Assembly (NCBI GenBank): GCA_020744425.1
Contig: JAGMUV010000010.1
Span: 1,860,001 to 1,924,000, forward strand
Length of the DNA: 64,000 nt
Direction: 5' to 3'
Origin: Dactylonectria macrodidyma
Taxonomy: Eukaryota > Ascomycota > Sordariomycetes > Hypocreales > Nectriaceae
The notes under the pieces: generated by a model
What the model saw: the letters and a program-made list of their open reading frames with translations, nothing else
The model's database searches: none
Told to the model about the DNA's origin: nothing
Part shown: in pieces, positions 36,025 through 49,565 of the stretch
How positions within the stretch are numbered: the first letter of the stretch is position 1
Layout: every line of letters begins with the position of its first letter
Translations under genes and position numbers: made by a program

Positions 36025-39000
36025 GGAAGATGAATAGCTGGCCTAGTCCACCTAGAAGAAATTCTGCTATCTTTTATAGCTGCACATTCCCGGACTTGTA
36101 GTCCTCGCCAGAATTTGGCCGATCCAGACTTCCAAGATTTCGTGGAGCCTCAGATGCGGGAGGCCAACCACTCGTTATCTCTGATTCAACCAAGCTGAAA
36201 GACAACCGAATCAAGGTATAAAAAAAATGTATAGAGGAGAAAGGATCTTATGCATAGTGACGTAAACAACGCTGCATTTCTGTTTTTGATTCGACGGGTT
36301 GTACCTTGCGTGACTGAAAATGAATCATCACGGTAAGCGCTTGACTCATGCGAGAAGCCATTCCAATCGTGGTTTGAGTAAAGCAGCGTCGGCTCGGGGT
36401 GAAGCTCTCGTCTTCTCCACACCCCTATCTTGGTCCCTAATAAGTTATGATGAGCTTATGGATTTAATGTAAGTCTGCCTTCGTTTTTGTGGTCATCGTA
36501 GTGTTGGTGGTGGTGAAGGTGACACTGGTCATGACCCAGTGTTGGTGTTGGTGTCAGTGCCTACTGCTCCTTCATCATCTCGATTCTGCTTCTACCTTGG
36601 GGCCGATCTTGTCTGTGCCCACGTACTCGGGAGAGGAAATGGGAGCTCTCTTGCATGTCATGGCCAATTAGGCTACCCTCGCGGTTTAGCAGGTCAATGG
36701 AAGGGCAGGTATATACACAGTACTTGGGGAAAGACTCATCCTTCTTCTGGTATTTACAGCCTCATGGCCAGTTCCAGTGCTCTTCCCAGGAAAGGGATTC
36801 TCGCCAGGAGAGGCGAGCGCACTTGAGCAGCAAGAGGTATGCCTTGCTGAGGTTGTTCTTCGGTTCGACGATGAAGGAATAGCCACTGTTTGCATTAGGC
36901 ATTTATCCTTAATCATAGCAAGATTAATACCAGGCTCCCTGCTATATATCAACTCCCCGCAGGTCCTGCTGGCTTATTCAATAAGATATTCAGTGTATAC
37001 CATGGCAAGGGGGGGCGGGGGGGCGGTTGCTTGGTGTTGTCGAGAACACTAAAACATTGCCAAAATAGATGATATATTGAGCTGGGCTAGCCGTTAATAA
37101 AATGCTTAGTGTAAAGTGCCTAGTCCTAAAAGAAGCTCGATGGAGCGATCAGTTGTGTTGTCGATGGCCCTAGGTTGAAGGTTGGTATTAGGTCCCTTAG
37201 CTTTCTCCTCCTCTAGCACCTAGCCATCTTCATTTTTGCCTCCTCTTCCTCCTTTTCCTCTCAATCTCCATTTTCCTACAGCTCATTTTATTTCAATCTC
37301 CTCCTCAGTCCCATCCGGTTATCCTTCCATGTACCCCTCCGGCCTCACATCATCGCATTCACTAACACAAGCGACGGCGGCACCATGCCGCTTCTTTTTT
37401 ACACAGGTGGTGTATTCCCATTCCCATCGGATTACTCGAGTTATAAATTCTCCCTCATCTGCATAGCATCTCTCTCCTCTATGGCCGCATCCCTGCTCCA
37501 CTCAGCTGCCGGGCCTCGATACAGATTACACTAAGGAAATTCGGACACTTACGCTGAGTATAACCATCCCCATCATAGCCAGGGCTGATCTACAGCGCAG
37601 TTCCGGAGGAGGCAGCAACTCACAGACCCCTAATTATTAGAGTTATATGTTGGTTCAACCCGACATCGCCTTCGCGACAGTCCATGCGGAGTCAATTGAA
37701 GTTCTTGATATCGGCCCTGGCGACATGTATCAGTTTATAATTGCATCGGATTTCGAGCGATGCGGAGCCGCCAGCTACAACGACTACGTTTCTCATAAGA
37801 GAGGCTGTCTTTGAATTGATGGTAGTGCTGGGGATATATAGATCCGAGGACATTGATCTCGGGTCTCCGTCATATGCTAGTACGTGTCCCAAACCAAAAA
37901 CGTCTCTCGATCTGACATGTTGTCATGTTTGTTATTCTTGACAAGGTGATTTTGAGAACGCCAATTATACCTTACTTCTCACCCACACGCAGGCGGCATT
38001 GCTATCCTCGTTGGGCATGATGACAGCTAATGATGTCCCTCACATTTGGCAGTAATTTCGTCTCAATTTTCAATCATGTGAGCACTGTTGATGCAGGCCA
38101 ACTCCCTCCGTATCTATCCGACCTATCTACTCTTTTCTCGGATCTGACGGGATTGCAACCGTCTACTATCCAATGTCATGGATAACGCCAAGTAGTCTTG
38201 TCTTCACTCCATAGTGGACGAGTAAGGTCTAACGGCCGAGGCGTGAAGTGCTGCTCTTTAGAGAGCGATCTGCAGATAGCCTTAATTCTTATCTTCCAAG
38301 CAGGAAGTCACTTCCACGTGTAAAATTTGCTCCATCTCAAGTCATGGCCACTTCATTCAAACGGCCAAGTATTGAAGACAATTCTCAGTGGGAGACCCGT
38401 GAGATAATAGCCAGAGTGGAGTGGAGGGTTTTGTGTCGGGGGCAGGCGGGTATGTTGATATCAAGTCTTTTGAACCAGCCTCGTCATATCTGGTCTTGAC
38501 TCAGAGAGAGCCGAAACATTTACTTGATGACTTTCACTCGAAGATCAAGCTCTTATGTATGTCCAAGTTGACAACTAGGCCAACGTAAGGGCTAAGAGGT
38601 TCGGATCGGAAGACGGAAGGAATTGCCATAGACATCGAATGTTTGGGAGACCAGAAAATCCAGTTTGCCAGCAGCTTGAGTGTCCGTCTGAGGTTTGGAG
38701 CGCAGTTCATATCAGTACCCTGGTGTACATGTCAAGTACCAGATATCCCGAGGATATCAGACTTGAATAATGGCCAATAGGTGTTTTCAACCCACTACTC
38801 CAGACACTGCTACGCAGTAAGTGGTTTGTATATGCCAAACTCAGTTTCAATGTCTCCGATACGTACAGAGCTGTACAATACAGCCCCGTTAGGCTCCATA
38901 GTGGTGGCAACGAACAGCCAATCGTGGCCCTGAATGATGATGCCGGATAGAAACTCAAGAGAAAAGCCCGCCCCATCTACGAAACTAGGAGGAACTCAAG

Positions 39001-39446
39001 TGTTTGAGGCGAACCTTGAGCCGGTTATAAGTCTATTGAGTTCAAAAGTATTTTAATATACAAGATTTCTCTCCTAAGATTGGCAAGAGAGCATCCATGG
39101 CTCATGTCCGAGTAGCACATGCAAAAGTCCATTTCCTCTATTATGAGTTTTCTATCATATTGGGTGAGGATTCTCAGTTAGAAACCCACTGGAAGAAACG
39201 ATAAAACCATATCTTAAGGGACTTATAAGATGCGAGGCGCCCGTTATGATGAGCGTCCATTGGAAAGTTGTCAACAAAGCCGTAGTTGAGACTTCAGCCA
39301 ATCTAATCAATGCCACGTCTGTGCTTACGCCTGCGGTATACGTCCATCTTAATGAGTACAACATAAGCCTAGCATGAGAAGTTCCATCATGGCCTACCAT
39401 ATTGCACAACTTTGACTTTCCACAGTACGAAATCCATGGTGGTGAT
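36025..39446. other. Long intergenic stretch
   Basis: About 3.4 kb without a supportable gene. It contains a GTG/GGT-rich tract near 36500-36560 and a G-run near 37009-37025. A minus-strand frame at 38707-38976 and plus frames at 36539-36882 are short and featureless. The left end holds the 5' region of the dynamin-like gene. Confidence 0.5.
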
Positions 39447-40828
39447 TTAAGAACAGCCTCCAACCACACTTGGCACGTTCTGGCAGCTCGAATACGTCTT
39501 GCCTCCAGTGACCTTCACGTTAGACCACGTCCAGTTGGAGCACGATCCACTACCACAGACCACAACGACGTCGTATCCAGAGCTGGCGACAGCACCGGTT
39601 CCGGCAATATCCTTGACTGTAAGATCCGTGATGGGGATGCCAGTGGTTGGGTCGCCGTGGAGGTCACCACCGTCGTAGTTCTGCTCAATCAGGATGCCAT
39701 ATCTGTGCTCCATGTTAGAATCGAAGCTTATGATAGGAATGAAGCTAGAGGGGGCCGTACTTGGAGATGGACTGGAGTGTGATCCCGGAGTATGTCACTC
39801 CGGAGATGGTGCCGGTGTCGCCTGCGCTGGCCTTGATGCGGATTCCTAAGATCGTGTCAGATGGGTTTGCTTGTATTATGCAAATATTGCTCCTACCATT
39901 GACAGAGTTCTTAACCACAGAGTTAGAGAACGTCACAGTGCTGACGGTGTTGTCGGAACGACCTCCCACGCTGCCGATAGAAAGACCGTGACCGCCGGAG
40001 CAAGTGCCTCCGGAGAACGTGATATCCTAAACAAGTCAGAATATCAGGATAATGAGTTATAAGACTGGAATAATGTTCTTACGGTTCCCGAGTTGACAGC
40101 CACGCAGTCATCCTGGTTGTAGACATTGGCTCCAGTAATTGTCACACCAGTACTAGTACCAATGTCGAAGCCGTCCGTGTTATGGCCGAGGGAATCAGTA
40201 TCACCAGCGCTGTTATCAATCGTCATGCCCGTGATGGTCAAATCGGTGCATCCACTGATGCTGACGGCCTGCACTGGGGTGTTCTGGATGTGAAGGTTGG
40301 TGATGGTCGAGGACGTTAGGCTGTGCGCGTAGAAGAACTTGGGCTTGGTCTTTCCACCGTTGCCACCCTCGCCATCCCAGTACTGAGCACCGCCACCTTC
40401 AAGGTACGAACCGCTGGCGCCCTCGATGGTGATCTTGTTGCCCTTGATTTGGAGCAGGGGACCTGCCCATTCCTTGTAACCCCAAGACGTCTTGCCTTGA
40501 AAGATGATCTAATATTCTTGATTAACATCAAGTTTAGGCTGAGAACAAGAGGGCATCTTACATGAGTGTTGTCTTCCAAGTTAGAGAGGTCCAAGGTAGT
40601 TCCAGACGGGACAGTGATGCCCGAGAGCACAATAGTGGCGCAGGAAGCCTGAGACTTGCTCGCTGAGGCATATCCAGACGAGCCGGAGAACGTGCAGCTC
40701 GTCGCTCTCTTGTCGAGGGTAGCGTCAGGAGCAGCAGTGACCAGAGGCGCAGCCATGGCTTCTGCCACAGGAGAGGCAGTTGCAAACGCCGCGAAGGCGA
40801 GCACTAGGGTGGAGGTTATAGATACCAT
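39447..40828 (-). CDS. Endopolygalacturonase (GH28), secreted
   Basis: Hydrolyses alpha-1,4 bonds of homogalacturonan in plant pectin, outside the cell. Five exons, 40828-40562, 40508-40083, 40026-39897, 39845-39761 and 39702-39447, give 387 aa. It begins with a signal peptide ([20 protein letters not shown]) and a propeptide ending in the dibasic site LDKR. The mature chain starts [11 protein letters not shown]. All four GH28 catalytic blocks are present: [30 protein letters not shown] and GIRIKA (RIK), supplying the three Asp and the His and Lys/Arg of the active site. The C-terminus [20 protein letters not shown] with paired cysteines is typical. The start at 40828 was chosen because an in-frame upstream Met (40894) would bury the signal peptide. 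A TATA-like ATTATATG lies near 40905. Confidence 0.96.
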
Positions 40829-43110
40829 TGTCAAGGCTGAAAATGCAAAGTCTCTTGTGATGCAGTGGAATGAAGATCGCATTGAGATGGCCATGGCTTC
40901 GTCTATTATATGTTGCGTTTTCCATCTTCACCCCGACTGTTTCGTACACACGTTCTATTCCGAATCCCCTTCAATACGGCAGTCTTGAATTCCTCCAATC
41001 GTTCACGAACACACTGAGGGGCAGAGTGAAAGGAGTAAAGAAATGATAGTCGCCGTGCCGATACTGCCGGAAACTTGGGATGTTATTATGGCAGAGGCAC
41101 TAAGACAGCATGCCGATTTTGCCGGAGACGTGATTAGACAGGAGTTTAATAGGACAGGACCCTCGATCCGTCGTCACAAACCCTGGCTAGAACGCTCCTC
41201 CGCTGTCACGACCCCATACATAATTAAGCTTATAGGCAAACCGAATGGATACGTATGTAGTCATTGAGGCTCTAGATCTTGGCAATATGGCAATTTGACG
41301 ACATACTTAACCGTCTTGGCACGATGCGGAAGAAACATTTCATCGAAATCGCACAAACCTCATCCAATAAGGATTGAAACGCGTGGTGAATTGCGAGGGG
41401 ACGATGAATGCCTATTCAGGATACTGGGCTGCTGATAGTGGAACCTCATTGGTGGTAATATTTCACCCCCGCGTTCCGTCTAAATTAGGAGACTCACCAT
41501 CCGTTCCAAGATTGGATAAGGCGACGACGACCTATTTTTCCGCGTACCGCGACCACTTCATGCCTCAGCTGTAACTTCTTTATAATAGTTTTAATTGACA
41601 TCCAAATTGACCGAGATATTCATAATGAGTATTGGTAGGAAGGTTCAGAGTGCTGGGCCAAGGGTGTGGTGGATACGTATGTCACTCAGGTGTGCGGGGT
41701 AGCCAACATGGACAATCATACTCTAACTTGGTGATGAGTTTCCTGAGCATTCGATTGCCATTCGTGCAAAGAGCAGCGATGGCGTGTAGTCTGTGGTCAC
41801 AATGGCGGTTGGACCAGGCTTTTCTTTGAACTTCTTGGCTAACTGGGCCTATCTACTCGAGAATTGAGCCTCTACCGCATAGTTACTGTGTCGGGGCTGA
41901 GGGCCCAACTAGCTAGAATGCCTCTTAATTGGCCAGCTCCTCTGAGTGCTGGTCTTGATTAGGCTATCGATAAGGGTATCACGTATTAGTCTAAGATAGA
42001 AAGCAAGAGATTACCCCGACTTAGATAGAAATCAATCACCTTCTTGCCTACTTGATTTTTTTGAGCCTTTGAAATAGTTCTTGATGTCATTATAATAAGA
42101 ATTATCTGATGAACCGGAACATCTAATTTATTTTCTAGCTATCTGCCTAGTTGCAGCTCTGGCCCTCATTTTGTCTGTTTTGTTTTGCTGGTCCTGTCTG
42201 ACCTCACTCCGCTACGCATGCCGCCTACCCTACTGCAACCGTCACTTCGGGTGGTGTTGCTCTTGTCCCCCCGCCCAACACAATACTAGAAATCACCTCG
42301 AGATACGAGTGGAATGGCACATGTACTACAATCACCTCGATGCTGAGTTGTAGTATTGTGAGGTGCCTAATGAGAAGAGTGAAGGACGCAGCTCAATAGC
42401 ATCTCAATAGCAGTAGTATAGAAGGTAGGGGTCACGGTAGATACAGTCTGATCGCTAGCCTCTCCCCATTCTAGGGGTTGGCGCTCGCTGGAATCGAGGC
42501 ACCCTGACAAGTATAAAGATACAGTCAACCCTTCCAACGATCCAAGACCAAGACTAGCCCTTTCACTATCCATAACCCCGCCCGCATAGTGCATATCCTA
42601 TTCAACCGTGTTTGCCACCTCCGTGCAAACACCTCGCTCGCCTTGATGGAGCCTCGCGTTGACTTTGCAGAGATGGCATCCTACCAGCCGCGACAAATTA
42701 CTGTCTGGCCCTCTCAATTCAGTTCATCTTGGCGACGGGGTTGTTCACCTTGGTTGTGTGGTACCTGCAGAGGAATTGGATAAGGGAGTGCTGCTCTTGA
42801 TTTGCTTTGACTGATTTTACCTCGCTTAGTAAGCTGAACAAGGGCCGGGTGAGTAGAGGCTCCTGTCTCCCCGTCCTGCTGGCCAACCGGAGCTTCTGCC
42901 ATCTCGATAGGAGCTATTGCAGGCGAAGCGAATATCAGTTGAGGTGAGGGTGGTGATGGTCTGATAGTGTATTCATTGTGATTCCGCCTTCGTTTCCATG
43001 ACTGTTGTTGTGGAAATGGTCATGACAGTAGAGCTTTGAGAAGCGCCGAGTGCTGTTCTCTCATCGTATCATTACTCACAGACAAGTGTGTAATATCTGG
43101 AAAGTCTGTC
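40829..43110. other. Long intergenic stretch
   Basis: Contains the 5' region of the polygalacturonase gene and no recognisable gene. A small nested palindrome at 42279-42360 is listed separately. Confidence 0.5.
42279..42360. repeat. Nested inverted repeat with internal direct repeat
   Basis: CACAATACTA at 42279-42288 is matched by its reverse complement at 42351-42360. Inside the right half ACTACAA and TTGTAGT form a second stem. AATCACCTCGA occurs twice (42291-42301 and 42330-42340). It could be a tiny transposon footprint or a chance structure. Confidence 0.5.
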
Positions 43111-43997
43111 TTAAACGAGACTAGTCGAAGCATCGTTGAACTCAATGGATCGGTCATCGACCCGGATTTGCGGCTGAGGTACCGCATCCTTGCTAAACCA
43201 TCCGCCAACAAGAACGACCAAGACGACACACAGCTGCGTTCCAAACATCAGAATGAGTCTCGTGGCGAAGCTTCCAGTGACCGGGTCCAAGCTCGAAATG
43301 CGATTGAAGGCGTATGTCACGCCGTAGCTAAGTCGGATTAAGTGAAGGACGGTGGCCGGCCCAGCAGCCATGACGAGGGCCTTGGCAGCTTTGTAATTGA
43401 CGTCTCGTCGTGAAGAGAAGACACGTTTTCCAGTGGGCCATAGCCAGAATAGAACAACAATCATGACAAGAAACATCACCACGTTTCCGATCTTATTGAG
43501 CATGGCGTTTTTGACGCCTTCAGGTTCGTTTGGATCGGCTTTCCCTGCATACGCGGCCATGCCAATGCCGATGGTATTGGCCAAATGTGTAACACCGAGA
43601 ATGACCTTTCGGCCAATGCGTCTCGAGGTAGAAGGGAGGAGGCATAGACTATTTTCGCGTTAAATCCATACACTTCGTCAGGGTTACTGTCAACATAGAG
43701 TGCTTACGCTTCATAGACCATGCCTATGATAGTCAGTGACAAGCAAACGATGCTGCCAGCATTGGTCATCAAGGTGACGGTGTTTTCTTCCTGGGTATCG
43801 TGTCGACGCATGATATGATAGGCGTCGGAGGCGAAGCGAAGACCGAAGTAAGACACGAAGATTGGCCAGCAGATGATTCCGGCCTTTCCATGTTTCCACG
43901 CGATGTATACTGCAGGGAAGAAGAGGGCGCCAAAGATTCCGAGAGAAGCATACGAGAGGTTGATGCTTGCTTGCGAGGGGAGATTGTTGGAAGCCAT
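43111..43997 (-). CDS. Seven-helix membrane protein, DUF7702-like
   Basis: Two exons, 43997-43708 and 43648-43111, give 275 aa. Seven hydrophobic segments can be counted: LGIFGALFFPAVYIAW, GIICWPIFVSYFGLRFA, TNAGSIVCLSLTIIGMVYEA, a short segment around HLANTIGIGMAAYAG, GNVVMFLVMIVVLFWLW, ALVMAAGPATVLHLIRLSYGV and LILMFGTQLCVVLVVLVGGWF. The short hydrophilic tail is acidic. The arrangement (SYFGLRFASDAYHI; LIRLSYGVTYAF) resembles the fungal DUF7702 group of integral membrane proteins related in layout to PTH11/RTA-type proteins. The function is unknown. The family name is a recollection from motif layout, so moderately sure. The membrane nature is clear. Confidence 0.82.
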
Positions 43998-45029
43998 GGT
44001 CGATTCAAACGCTGGGCTGAGGAGGAAAGGGTGAAGATTGCCTTAAAAGAAATGAGTTTTTGTTGGATGGGATGTTCGAGTTTGGATATGAATGGGGAGT
44101 GAGGTATCTAGGGGTTGCATGAGGTCGCCGAGAATTTATACAAAGCATTGGTCTTGGTCTCACCCTGCACGGCCCCAAAAGATCAGCAGCTAGTACGGCA
44201 TGACTGCCGCCCGCAGGTCTGGCAGTCTCAAGGCTTCACACGATTCATGGTCTAAGCCATGAGCTATTCATGGACCTGATGTGCGAGCTGAGCCTAACGG
44301 GGAATTTTAGAGAGACTCTAAGAATGAAACCGAGAGGAGGCAGGGAATTGATGGCGCAGCGTAGCAGATTAACGGCATTGAACACGACTACAAAGAGGAA
44401 ATATGTCTGCGAATCGTTTCACGTGGCTGATTTCATCCTAGGCCTCTACTATTGTCACGCTATAGGTTGGGCGCATAACACAGCCTAGTTGGTTCAGGGC
44501 CCACTCACGCAACCGAGACCGAGACAGAAACCGAGTTGAAAAACACTATGAATGGAAGCGGGGATGCCGCAGTCCGTGCATAGCATATGCCGAGCTTGGA
44601 CCAACCTTGTTTGGATGATCTCAATACTCAAGACGATTATTTGCCGGCGCCCCTATGAGTGAACCACTTGTAAGTTGATGTTACATTACGGGGAAAAAAC
44701 AACAAAGCGTATTAGCTGTTTGCGAGTTTGGTCTTAGTCTTGGATGCGGAAATGGTGATAGCCAATGAATGTTACATCAAACACCATTCAAGTTAATAGT
44801 GGCTACCTGCTCATAAGTTTCCCAAGTGGTGTTTGAAGAAAACACAGTGTCACGTTGGCCATTCCTTCTGTACATATCCAAGCTGAACTGATGAATTTTA
44901 CATGTTAGATTTGGTGTCTCAACTAGATTAGCAACGCTGTATGAATCTTCGCTGTGAATTATCGCTATGGACTACTAGTGTTAGAGCTTTTGAGTAGGAT
45001 CCTAAAAACATTAATAGACCCTGTTCCTG
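43998..45029. other. Intergenic
   Basis: Between the start of the DUF7702-like gene and the stop of the MFS transporter. No gene recognised. Confidence 0.55.
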
Positions 45030-46609
45030 TTAAAAGTCTTTCTGGAATTTTGGGTTGTTCCTTATCCTTCCACCGATGAAATGCAAAAGCCACGGAACAG
45101 GCGCCAGCATAAGGGCAATTAAGCCAAGCAGAGTGTTTCCCCAGCCCAACCCAATGCGTTCGTAAAGCTTCAACCCGCATAGAGGGAGGAGGGCACCTAG
45201 TAGGCTGCGCAGAACAGCATTTGCGGCGGTTACTGAAGCTGCGTATACCGTAAAACAGTCCACCAGGTATGTCTGAGAGACCATGAAGATGCCGATCATG
45301 CCAAAGCCCATGATGCCAGTGCCGATCATGGGAACGATCCAGTGTAGGTGCTTTTCAGCCGTCCAGCCGTACATGATCAAGCCAAGAGGTAGACATAGGG
45401 CGGTTGGTATCGTCAGCTTCAAGTCAAGTCGTTGCTCTGGTTCGACAGGCTTGCCCTGGGCTTTGGCCTCCTTTAGGATTTTGTCGGATAGGTAGCCAAC
45501 GAATAGCAAACCAAAGAGATTTCCAAGGCCGCCGGCGATAAACGACAAACCAGCGCCAATGGCACTGAATCCGTAATTATCTCTGTAAACGAAGGTGAAT
45601 GTCGTAAAGAGTAGATAGAGTAGGCCGTATAGTGTGGCGACGTAGATGCACACAACCGTGACGACAGGTGAGAAGATGAACATACGTGCAGGTCGAGCGA
45701 TGGCGATCAAGAAGACCTCTTTCGGTGTTCCCTCTTGTTTCATGACTGATTTATATCTTTTGTTTCCAGTCGATTTTCGTAACTTTGCTGCTTTCCGCTC
45801 GAGAATGATGGGGGTATACGTTTCGCGGAGTATCAAGTACGAGGCGATCACTGCAGCACCAGTCTGTTTTCTTCTTGTAAGCCATACACTCCTATCAAGG
45901 GAGTTAAGAGTTCCTTGTCCCAAAACATACCACAATGGTGATCACCCAAAATACCCAGCGCCAACCTCGGGCCTCCACAAGGAATCCGGCACAAACCGGC
46001 CCAATAACTGGTCCCAGCAGAGGGCCAATTGACCAGATGGACATAGCCATGCCTCGCTGTTCGACCGGCACCATGTCGGCGATCGATCCACTGCCGCAAG
46101 TCACGACTGCGACACCAACAAATCCGGACAGGAATCTAAAGGCCATAAGCATGGCTGTATTCTGTGATAGAGCACATCCGACAGAGAAGACGATAAAGAG
46201 CGAGTTGCTGACATGATAGACTGGGAGTCGCCCATAAAGTTCGCTCATGGGTGCCATCAAAAGAGGCCCGAACGCAAAGCCAAAGACAAAGACCGAGACC
46301 ATGAATGTCGCGACCATATCGTTGGTACTGTTGAAATCGGCCATGATATCAGGCACTCCAGGTGCCATCATTGAAGATGCCAGTGGCCTGCAAAGGTAAG
46401 TCATGGATTGGACTGACTAAAAGCCACACATTGACTTACGTTAGGAACGTGATGAATGACAGAATACCAATGATGCTCCATTTCCGACGTGTCGACCAAT
46501 TCATTGGATTCTCAGGGTCTTGGTCGACAGGCTCATTCCACCCCACTTCGAAGTTGTTGGTTTCGTCGAACAAGTCTGGCGCCTCGGGTGCTTGCGATCC
46601 ATCTGCCAT
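45030..46609 (-). CDS. MFS transporter, DHA1 drug/polyamine-type
   Basis: Plasma-membrane proton antiporter of the DHA1 group (12 helices), expected to export toxic compounds, secondary metabolites or polyamines. Three exons, 46609-46440, 46387-45931 and 45863-45030, give 486 aa. The cytoplasmic N-terminus ends in the family entry motif [14 protein letters not shown]. Helix 1 is followed by [13 protein letters not shown]. The helix 2-3 loop has [17 protein letters not shown]. Helix 4-5 contains [33 protein letters not shown], the antiporter motif with its GPxxGP (split here for description). The second half shows [31 protein letters not shown]. Substrate unknown. The start at 46609 is preferred over upstream in-frame methionines, which would add sequence interrupted by low-complexity leader. 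Confidence 0.94.
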
Positions 46610-47239
46610 CGCGGAATCTTCCCGATAGAGGGCATAGACAGTTGAAGAGAGAATCGAAAATTTACGAAATAAAGATAGAGAACTAGAACTGCGAGTTGCC
46701 CATTTTACGCCGTAGTTGTTTGATGGTCTTGGAATCGCACCCTCCCTCAAAAAAAAAGTAAATAAGAGTACCAAAAACCGGATTGGACCATCGTTAAGGA
46801 CATCAGATTCGGATTTAGCATCCGGTATGATCATCCATGCAACACAGACATTGCAAGTACCCGACTCCGCATTAGAATGTCTAAGATGATCTACACAACC
46901 AATCACCGATGGCAGCGAGGAAGCGAGACCGAAGCCGAGACCGAGACCGAGGGAACTCGTCACTTCTGTTACTTATGTCAGCCTATCTATAGAATTGTCG
47001 AACTGTGATCGACACACCTACCTCTGCTGATAAGTTCTTGACTAGTCTCATTAAGACGACCCCCAAACCCGGTTTCACCGATCTTCGAACCGATGGGCTA
47101 ACGTTCACAATAGACACAAGTTTCATTTGTCAAGACCAGTTCGGTCTTCTGCCACACTGGTCAAGGTTTTCCATTCTAGATACATTTATGAAAAGCACTC
47201 TTCTCAGTAATAGGTTTTATGAGCATTGTGTGAAACTGA
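46610..47239. other. Intergenic, 5' region of the MFS gene
   Basis: No gene recognised. It contains a poly-A run near 46747-46756 (poly-T on the transcribed strand) and short frames only. Confidence 0.55.
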
Positions 47240-49565
47240 TCAATGCTCGCAGAAATTCCACTCCATCTTCTCAAACCTCGATTCCTCCTCTTCCTTGAAT
47301 GACGTCCTTTCCTTCATCAGTTCCAGGCGCAACTTCTTCGCCTCTTCCAGGTCAATCGGCCAATCCATGTTAGCAGTCACTTTCTCAACCAGCTCAGGCG
47401 GCAGAGTGCCTGCCCCAGATGTCAGCCCCGTGTGCGCAGCCCACCAATGTTTCTGCTGCGGAGGCACGTTGGAGGTGCTGATAATCGGGATTTCTGGGTC
47501 GACAAGGAATAGCGCGAGAATCTTCCTGTGACCCGGTTTCGTGGGATCGGCCAGCTCAAAGCGAGAGACATGGTGTTGGAGGACGTTGGGGAAGAAAAGT
47601 GCTCTACTAGCCCTGGTAAGTACGGAGCCTATATCTTGAAAAATGTTGTCTCCCGGGTTGATCGCAAAGGTGCGCTCAATTGGATCGTGCTCGTTCTGCT
47701 CGTAAAAAAGCTCGGCAGCCAGATCTTCTTTGTCGGCGCACGTACGGAAGTCCAAAATGCAATCGGTAATGTTCTCGCTGTCGTAGTAATAGAGCGCCGT
47801 GCTGACAATGTGTTCATTGAGCAGGCCCTCGGTATGCCACGAGCCGCCATTATAAAAGGGCTGTTCAGGCGTGAGATGGATATTGGCCAGCTTGACGATA
47901 ACCTGGATTTGCTTTTTGTTGTTGAAGAATCCCTGTGATTTGACATCTGAAGAGCCGATCCGCACATGATCCTTTGCGCTGGGGTCGGGGTCGGGGAGCT
48001 TAGTAGTGTGTGTCGATGCGAACCAGGCATCGTCCAGTTCCCTCCGCTTCGGATTCGTCCAGTAGTCTTCTCTCTTCTCCTCCGCAAGCCCGGTATAATC
48101 GGGTTCGTCACCATCCTCTTCCCCATCTGCCAGCAACTCCTCCCACTCCTCGACGTCATACCTGGGCTCTTCGTCCTCATTGATAGGGCGCCTCCACGGA
48201 GTGCAGCCGTAGTAGTCGTTAATGCCGCAGGGCTCGGGGCAAGGGCACTCTCCATATCCAGCTTCGTTTGTGGTAAGGCGCTGCACGGAAAAGCGCTCCT
48301 CCCAGCTGTAGATAACGTCCCACGCCGGTAGGGACTTTTCGATGAATTTCTCGATGATGGGATAGAGATGGGCGTGTTCCTGCGGATGAAGATTGTTGAT
48401 GTAGCTCGCGATCTTGACCCTGCCTGTCCCAGGATTCAGATCCACATCGCATGGCAGCCACTGAAACTTGTTGGAAAGCACAACTACCTCTTCCTCGCAG
48501 AAGCCTCCCTCCCCCAGGATCTTTGTGGTTTGTTCAGAACCAGGTGCGGGTAGTATAACGCCTGTACCGCAAAAGGCTAGGGCGTCATTGACGTTGATGA
48601 CTCGGTCTCGAAGGACCCTGGAGCGACCATATATCAGTGGCCACAGCGAAGGATGCACGAGGTCTAGGACCTGTTCTTTGCTATGAGGATGCCAGTCCTT
48701 TGACTTTGGAGGAACGTTTTCCAGTGGTTTGATGGCTTCCTGGAGAGCCATGGCTAGCTCAGATGTCAGGATACTATCTGACTTGATGACGGCAGTGGTG
48801 TAGTCGTACACAGGCATTAGGCCTGTTTTTTCGTACATCTCTGCCTTTTTGCGCAGTTCACTAATGCACTAGAAGGATCATTAGTATCCAGGTAATGCGA
48901 GAACATTAACTTTAGCTCCAACTTACAGCATCGGCCATGGCAGGGGTAAAGTCAGCGTAATTCCGGTATGATGTCCAGTCCATTGCCAATGCCTCTTTCT
49001 TCCACCTGCTGGCAATCTCATCGTCTCTTACTTTGCGCCACCACTCCGGCTTATCAGATAGCTCGTTAATAAGCTTCAGCATACAGCTCTCACGGATAAG
49101 CAAAGTAGCGGCTCGCCAGCCGTTTTCGTAGTTATCCTCCATAAATAATAAAGGGAACCTCTCTCCCTTTTTCGGCATGTGGCCGAGCGGGAAACCGAGG
49201 CCTGGTTTCGGAACCACAAATTCTTGACTGACCTATCAAAATTAATTTAGCCATAGAGCCCGGGTAACGCTGAGCCTCAACTGTATTAAAATACATACCT
49301 GGTCGGAGCTCCCGCCGCTGTATAGGAATCTGGCTCGCTTCATCAGCAGAACCAAATCGGAGCAGGAGAAGGTATTGTATTCAAGGTTGTTTCCTCTCGT
49401 GATTCGCGACTTCGCCTCGAGTACTCCTGGATTATGGGCTCCCACCCAGTCATTGAAACTGTCCCACTGCGCCGGAGTGAGCTTAGACACCACATCGCTC
49501 TCAAGTAGAATCTTCTCCTCGGCAGGAGCAAGAGGCGCTGGCTTCGGATCATGAGCGGCAGACAT
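47240..49565 (-). CDS. DUF4246 protein, putative 2-oxoglutarate/Fe(II) oxygenase-like
   Basis: Three exons, 49565-49299, 49232-48927 and 48868-47240, give 733 aa, within the usual size of fungal DUF4246 proteins. Landmarks of the family are REFVVPKPGL-like SQEFVVPKPGLGFPLG, MYEKTGLMPVYDYTTAVIKSD, SKFQWLPC-type NKFQWLPCDVDL and SYINNLHPQEHAHLYPIIE. The candidate metal site is GGSWHTEGLLNEHIVSTALYYYDS, where the His-Thr-Glu supplies two ligands (described here in part). A second His/Arg block follows, NVLQHHVSRFELADPTKPGHRKILALFLVDP, positioned as in jelly-roll oxygenases. An acidic loop (about residues 380-410) is inserted before the core. The substrate is unknown. The enzymatic nature is inferred from the His-x-Glu...His pattern, not demonstrated. 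Confidence 0.92.

Noticed and set aside
47629..48255. 208-codon minus-strand frame overlapping the DUF4246 gene
   Set aside because: An alternative frame of the same strand, rich in Ser/Arg/Thr as expected for a shadow; the DUF4246 frame has the family motifs.
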